Shown here: positions 60,898-64,000 of the stretch, in pieces
Position numbering within the stretch: position 1 is the stretch's first letter
Layout of the letters: every line of letters starts with the position of its first letter
Assembly (NCBI GenBank): GCA_965217135.1
Contig: OZ244249.1
Coordinates: 992,001-1,056,000, forward strand
Length of the DNA: 64,000 nucleotides
Direction of reading: 5' to 3'
From: HXMU1420-2 sp017643305
Lineage (GTDB): Bacteria; Pseudomonadota; Alphaproteobacteria; Rhodobacterales; Rhodobacteraceae
Program-made: the position numbers and the translations under genes
Notes under the pieces: model-generated
Told to the model about the DNA's origin: nothing
The model's database searches: none
The model's input: only the letters and a program-made list of their open reading frames with translations

Positions 60898-62454
60898 ATG
60901 GCAGACGACAAACGCAGACGCCGCGGCGGCGGGCGTGCAGGGAACGCGGCCCGGCGCGGTGGCGCGATCATCGAACAGATGCCATGGAACCCGCCGGTGA
61001 ACCGAGACCGCCCGACCGAACCTTTGTCAGACGCAGGCGTCGAAGCTGTGCACAACGGCGCGATGACCATATTGGAGGAGATCGGGGTGGAATTCCTCAA
61101 CCCCGAAGCCGTTGACATCCTGCGGCAGGCCGGGTGTATCGTGAATGGCGAAAACATCCGCTTCGGGCGGGATTTTATCATGGAGATGGTGGCCAAGGCG
61201 CCTTCGACTTGGTCTCTCACGCCCCGCAATCCTGACCGGGTGTTGACGGTGGGCGACGGAAGCATCCTCTTTGGCAATGTCAGTTCGCCCCCCAGCTACT
61301 GGGATCTGGAAGTCGGGCGTAAGATCACCGGTACGCGCGTGCTGTACCAAAACCTCCTGAAGCTTAGCCAGTATTTCAACTGTATTCACTTTGTCGGTGG
61401 CTACCCTGTGGAACCGCAGGACATCCACCCGTCCATCCGCCATCTGGACGCGATGTATGACAAGCTGACGCTGACCGATAAGGTGCCGCACACTTATGCG
61501 CTGGGGGCAGAACGGGTCGAAGACACCATGGAGATGGTGCGCATTTCGGGCGGTTGGAGCCAGGCCGCATTTGATGCTTCGCCCAAGATATACACCAATA
61601 TCAACTCCACCTCACCGCTGAAGCATGATTACCCGATGCTGGATGGCTGGATGCGGCTGGCCCGGCGCGGACAGGGGCTTGTCGTGACGCCGTTCACGCT
61701 GGCGGGCGCGATGGCGCCTGTCACAATGGCTGGGGCTGTGGCTCAGTCGCTGGCCGAAGGTCTCTGCGCAGTGGCACTGGCACAGTACATAAATCCCGGA
61801 GTGGCCTGTGCAATTGGAACGTTCACTTCCAACGTCGACATGAAATCGGGCGCCCCGGCCTTTGGCACGCCGGAATACATGCGCGCCACGCAGATGACCG
61901 GGCAAATGGCGCGATTCTACGGCTTGCCAATGCGGTCCTCAGGCGTCTGTGCAGCGAACGTGCCAGACGGGCAGGCGATGTGGGAAACCTCCAACAGCCT
62001 CTGGGCGGCGGTCCAGTCGGGCACGCATATGATTTACCACGCTGCGGGTTGGCTGGAGGGTGGGCTGATCGCGTCGCCCGAGAAATTCATTATGGATTGC
62101 GAAATTCTCCAGCAAATCCAGCGCTATATGGACCCAATGACCTTTGCCACTGGCCCGGATGACATTGCGCTGGACGCTATCCGCGAAGTTGGGTCCAACG
62201 GCCACTTCTTTGGCATCCAGCACACGCAGGATCGCTACACCACCGCGTTCTACCAGCCGTTTCTGAGCGATTGGAAAAACTTCGAAGCTTGGGAAGCCGG
62301 TGGCGCGATCTGGACGCCGGAACGCGCGCATGTGCTCTACAAGCAGATCCTCGCAGAGTTCGAAGCCCCGCCGCTACCGGACAAAATCCATGGTGAATTG
62401 AAAGCGTTCGTGACCCGCCGAAAGGAAGAAGGTGGCGCACCAACCGACTTTTAG
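60898..62454 (+). CDS. MttB-family (trimethylamine methyltransferase-like) protein, no pyrrolysine
   Basis: 518 residues. Basic N-terminus DDKRRRRGGGRAGNAARRGG, then LSDAGVEAVHNGAMTILEEI and GVEFLNPEAVDILRQAG. The TIM-barrel contains GQGLVVTPFTLAGAMAPVTM and AQYINPGVACAIGTFTSNVD. There is no internal stop, so it is a non-pyrrolysine member, a group that includes glycine-betaine methyltransferase MtgB. No corrinoid partner gene is in the window. A link to the betaine made by the carnitine genes is possible but they are 9 kb away. Confidence 0.88.
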   Translation: MADDKRRRRGGGRAGNAARRGGAIIEQMPWNPPVNRDRPTEPLSDAGVEAVHNGAMTILEEIGVEFLNPEAVDILRQAGCIVNGENIRFGRDFIMEMVAKAPSTWSLTPRNPDRVLTVGDGSILFGNVSSPPSYWDLEVGRKITGTRVLYQNLLKLSQYFNCIHFVGGYPVEPQDIHPSIRHLDAMYDKLTLTDKVPHTYALGAERVEDTMEMVRISGGWSQAAFDASPKIYTNINSTSPLKHDYPMLDGWMRLARRGQGLVVTPFTLAGAMAPVTMAGAVAQSLAEGLCAVALAQYINPGVACAIGTFTSNVDMKSGAPAFGTPEYMRATQMTGQMARFYGLPMRSSGVCAANVPDGQAMWETSNSLWAAVQSGTHMIYHAAGWLEGGLIASPEKFIMDCEILQQIQRYMDPMTFATGPDDIALDAIREVGSNGHFFGIQHTQDRYTTAFYQPFLSDWKNFEAWEAGGAIWTPERAHVLYKQILAEFEAPPLPDKIHGELKAFVTRRKEEGGAPTDF

Positions 62455-62550
62455 GCCGGTTTGCGACCCGGAAAGTTACTAAAATTCTAACTGTTGGCGC
62501 TTTGTTAACGCCTTGCCGCAATAGTTAATCCCAGTGAATGGGGTAACGAT

Positions 62551-63138
62551 ATGCATGGTTTGATCAACAAGGCGGTGCAGACATTTGTCTGCCATACCTA
62601 CGGTAATGACCGGTGGGCCAGCGTGGCCTCCGCCGCAGGGCTGGAACCGCCGGAATTCGAAGCCATGCTATGGTATGATGACGCTCTGACTGATGCAGTG
62701 CTGGATGCTTTACGACACGAATTGGCTCGTAATCTGGACGATGTTTTGGAAGATTTGGGCACTTACCTTGTCTCTCATCCCGGAGTTGCCCGTTTGCGCC
62801 GATTATTGCGGTTCAGCGGCGTCACTTACGTGGATTTCCTGCATTCGCTCGATGATTTGCCGGATCGCGCGCGGCTGGCGGTCGCAGACCTGAACCTGCC
62901 GACACTGGAGCTCCGTGAACACCCGGCGGGCGAATTCAGCCTTACGGTCGGCAGCGGCATTCCCGGTTTTGCCAACGTGATGATGGGAATTTTGCGCACA
63001 ATGGCTGATGACTATGGGGCGTTGGCGTTTATTGAATACAAGGGCCGCAGCCAGGGGTCAGACGTGATCGCCATTCGGCTGGTGGATGTCAGCTTTACCA
63101 AGGGACGCGAATTTGACCTTGGGGCTGCCGCCCCATGA
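62551..63138 (+). CDS. H-NOX-like protein lacking the haem-ligand His
   Basis: 195 residues. N-terminus MHGLINKAVQTFVCHTYGND and the overall pattern are those of the haem NO-binding domain. In canonical H-NOX the proximal His is in a LDALHDHL-type segment; here it is SLDDLPDRARL with Pro104 at that position. The YxSxR haem-propionate motif is also missing (LTVGSGIPGF). His98 and His124 are nearby. Overlaps the following cyclase by ATGA, so they are a sensor-effector pair. It probably binds no haem or binds it atypically. Confidence 0.85.
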   Translation: MHGLINKAVQTFVCHTYGNDRWASVASAAGLEPPEFEAMLWYDDALTDAVLDALRHELARNLDDVLEDLGTYLVSHPGVARLRRLLRFSGVTYVDFLHSLDDLPDRARLAVADLNLPTLELREHPAGEFSLTVGSGIPGFANVMMGILRTMADDYGALAFIEYKGRSQGSDVIAIRLVDVSFTKGREFDLGAAAP

Positions 63139-64000
63139 CCGACGCGACCATCCCGGAAGCTGTTTTGCACAACTTTTGCCCGATGTATGTCCGGCTGAAT
63201 GAAACCGGTCACATCATCAGCTGCGGTGCCACGGTTCAGAAGTTCCGCCCCGAGGCTGACCTTTGTGGTCAGCGGTTTCTGGAGGTGTTCGAACTGACCC
63301 GCCCGCGTCGGGTGTCGTCTGTCGCCGAGATGCTGGACCGTTCCGGGTCCCGCCTACATCTGCAATTTCGAACCGAACCTCGCACCTCACTCAGCGGTAC
63401 GGCTGTTCCGCTGCCTGATGGCGGTGCGCTGGTCAACCTGTCGCCGGGCATTGCCGTGATCGAAGCGGTGCGAGACTACGCCCTGTCTGGTACCGATTTC
63501 CCGGTCACCGATCTGGCCGTCGAACTGTTGTTTCTGGTAGAAGCCAACACTGCCGCGATGGAGGCGTCCCGACACCTGAACCTGCGTCTTCAGGGGGCTA
63601 AGATCGCCGCCGAAGAGCAAGCCTATACCGATACGCTGACGGGGTTGAAAAACCGCCGTGCACTTGAACACATCCTCGCGCGGCTCAGAATCACGCACGC
63701 GTCTTTTGCGCTGCTGCACCTGGACCTCGATTGTTTCAAATCGGTGAATGACACGAGGGGCCACTCGGCAGGTGACCACGTGCTGCAACAGGTGGCGCAC
63801 CGAATGGTCCACGAAACCCGCGACAGCGACACCATCGCGAGCGTGGGCGGGGATGAATTCGTGCTGATCCTCGAGGGCATCGAAGACTGCGAAAGGCTGG
63901 ACCGGATCGCGTCACGCCTGATTGCCCGCATCGAAGACCCGATCCTGTTCGAGGGACAGACTTGCTGCGTTTCCGCCAGTATCGGGATCGCCCTGTCCGG
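63135..64000 (+). CDS. HNOBA-GGDEF diguanylate cyclase (3' end outside window)
   Basis: About 288 codons before the window edge. Residues 8-60 (VLHNFCPMYVRLNETGHIIS, GQRFLEVFELTRPRRV) fit the PAS-like HNOBA domain that pairs with H-NOX; a helix with ETNLA-like residues follows near 140; the GGDEF domain begins around AYTDTLTGLKNRRALEHILA. Active site IASVGGDEFVLILEG is complete, and the inhibitory RxxD is present in TRDSDTIASV. Makes cyclic di-GMP under control of the overlapping H-NOX-like protein. Confidence 0.9.
   Translation, partial: MTDATIPEAVLHNFCPMYVRLNETGHIISCGATVQKFRPEADLCGQRFLEVFELTRPRRVSSVAEMLDRSGSRLHLQFRTEPRTSLSGTAVPLPDGGALVNLSPGIAVIEAVRDYALSGTDFPVTDLAVELLFLVEANTAAMEASRHLNLRLQGAKIAAEEQAYTDTLTGLKNRRALEHILARLRITHASFALLHLDLDCFKSVNDTRGHSAGDHVLQQVAHRMVHETRDSDTIASVGGDEFVLILEGIEDCERLDRIASRLIARIEDPILFEGQTCCVSASIGIALS

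Noticed and set aside
60898..62454. Pyrrolysine-type trimethylamine methyltransferase
   Set aside because: There is no in-frame amber codon within the gene, so it belongs to the non-pyrrolysine MttB group.
1..64000. tRNA, rRNA and CRISPR arrays
   Set aside because: No cloverleaf with a recognisable T-arm, no rRNA stretch and no regularly spaced direct repeats were seen on reading both strands; a covariance-model scan was not possible.

Overview
The window reads as the chromosome of a marine Rhodobacterales (Roseobacter-group) alphaproteobacterium. The coding regions are GC-rich, many genes overlap by ATGA or GTGA, and the gene content is typical of that group: a complete Sox thiosulfate-oxidation cluster, urea uptake plus urease, an Anbu proteasome-like operon, carnitine catabolism, a pyrrolysine-free MttB-family protein and an H-NOX-like/diguanylate cyclase pair. 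This placement is inferred from gene content and order, not from a marker-gene phylogeny.

Layout. 1-3.3 kb (minus strand): urtA, the start of urtB (cut by the window edge) and a small secreted protein. 3.6-7.5 kb: a four-gene operon of ATP-grasp, alpha-E, transglutaminase and Anbu protease. 7.7-13.4 kb: ureD-ureA-(small His-rich membrane peptide)-ureB-ureC-(DUF1127)-ureE-ureF-(small ORF)-ureG. 13.4-25.2 kb: the sox region, with soxS-soxR-YeeE/soxT leftward and soxVW, soxXYZA, soxBCDEF rightward. 25.2-28.3 kb: tspO, a GlsB/YeaQ protein, then an AT-richer gene-poor stretch holding a frameshifted glycosyltransferase-like gene. 28.3-33.8 kb (minus): uvrB, chaC-like, threonine aldolase, YcgN-like, ribF. 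34-38.7 kb: a diheme cytochrome c, then a tight four-gene operon (dipeptidase-fold protein with an altered metal site, purine nucleoside phosphorylase, an unrecognised 550-residue protein, a DUF3726 protein). 38.8-48.3 kb: truA, ycjX-GNAT-ycjF, L,D-transpeptidase, DUF4329 protein, a SRAP/YedK homologue without its usual Cys2, and tesA divergent from ybbA-ybbP. 48.4-52.9 kb: carnitine catabolism (BKACE, carnitine dehydrogenase-thioesterase fusion, SDR, XRE regulator). 53-64 kb: desaturase, EamA transporter, NUDIX, DUF983, EF-hand protein, ECF sigma factor with two small membrane proteins, a PleD-like cyclase with degenerate receivers, DUF3572, HAD phosphatase, MttB-family protein, and an H-NOX-like protein followed by an HNOBA-GGDEF cyclase that runs off the window.

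How the parts connect. Urea imported by Urt would be hydrolysed by the cytosolic urease; an 18-bp near-identical sequence lies upstream of both urtA and ureD, suggesting common control. In the sox region the SoxR homologue has two cysteines with the spacing of the persulfide sensor SqrR, and perfect ATTC-N8-GAAT palindromes sit before soxX and soxB with a weaker copy in the soxS-soxV gap, so a sulfane-sulfur-responsive regulon can be read almost completely from the sequence. The carnitine genes would turn L-carnitine into glycine betaine. Several regulators or enzymes (H-NOX-like, PleD-like, YedK-like, dipeptidase-like) keep their fold but have lost the defining catalytic or ligand residue; these are the most unusual observations in the window.
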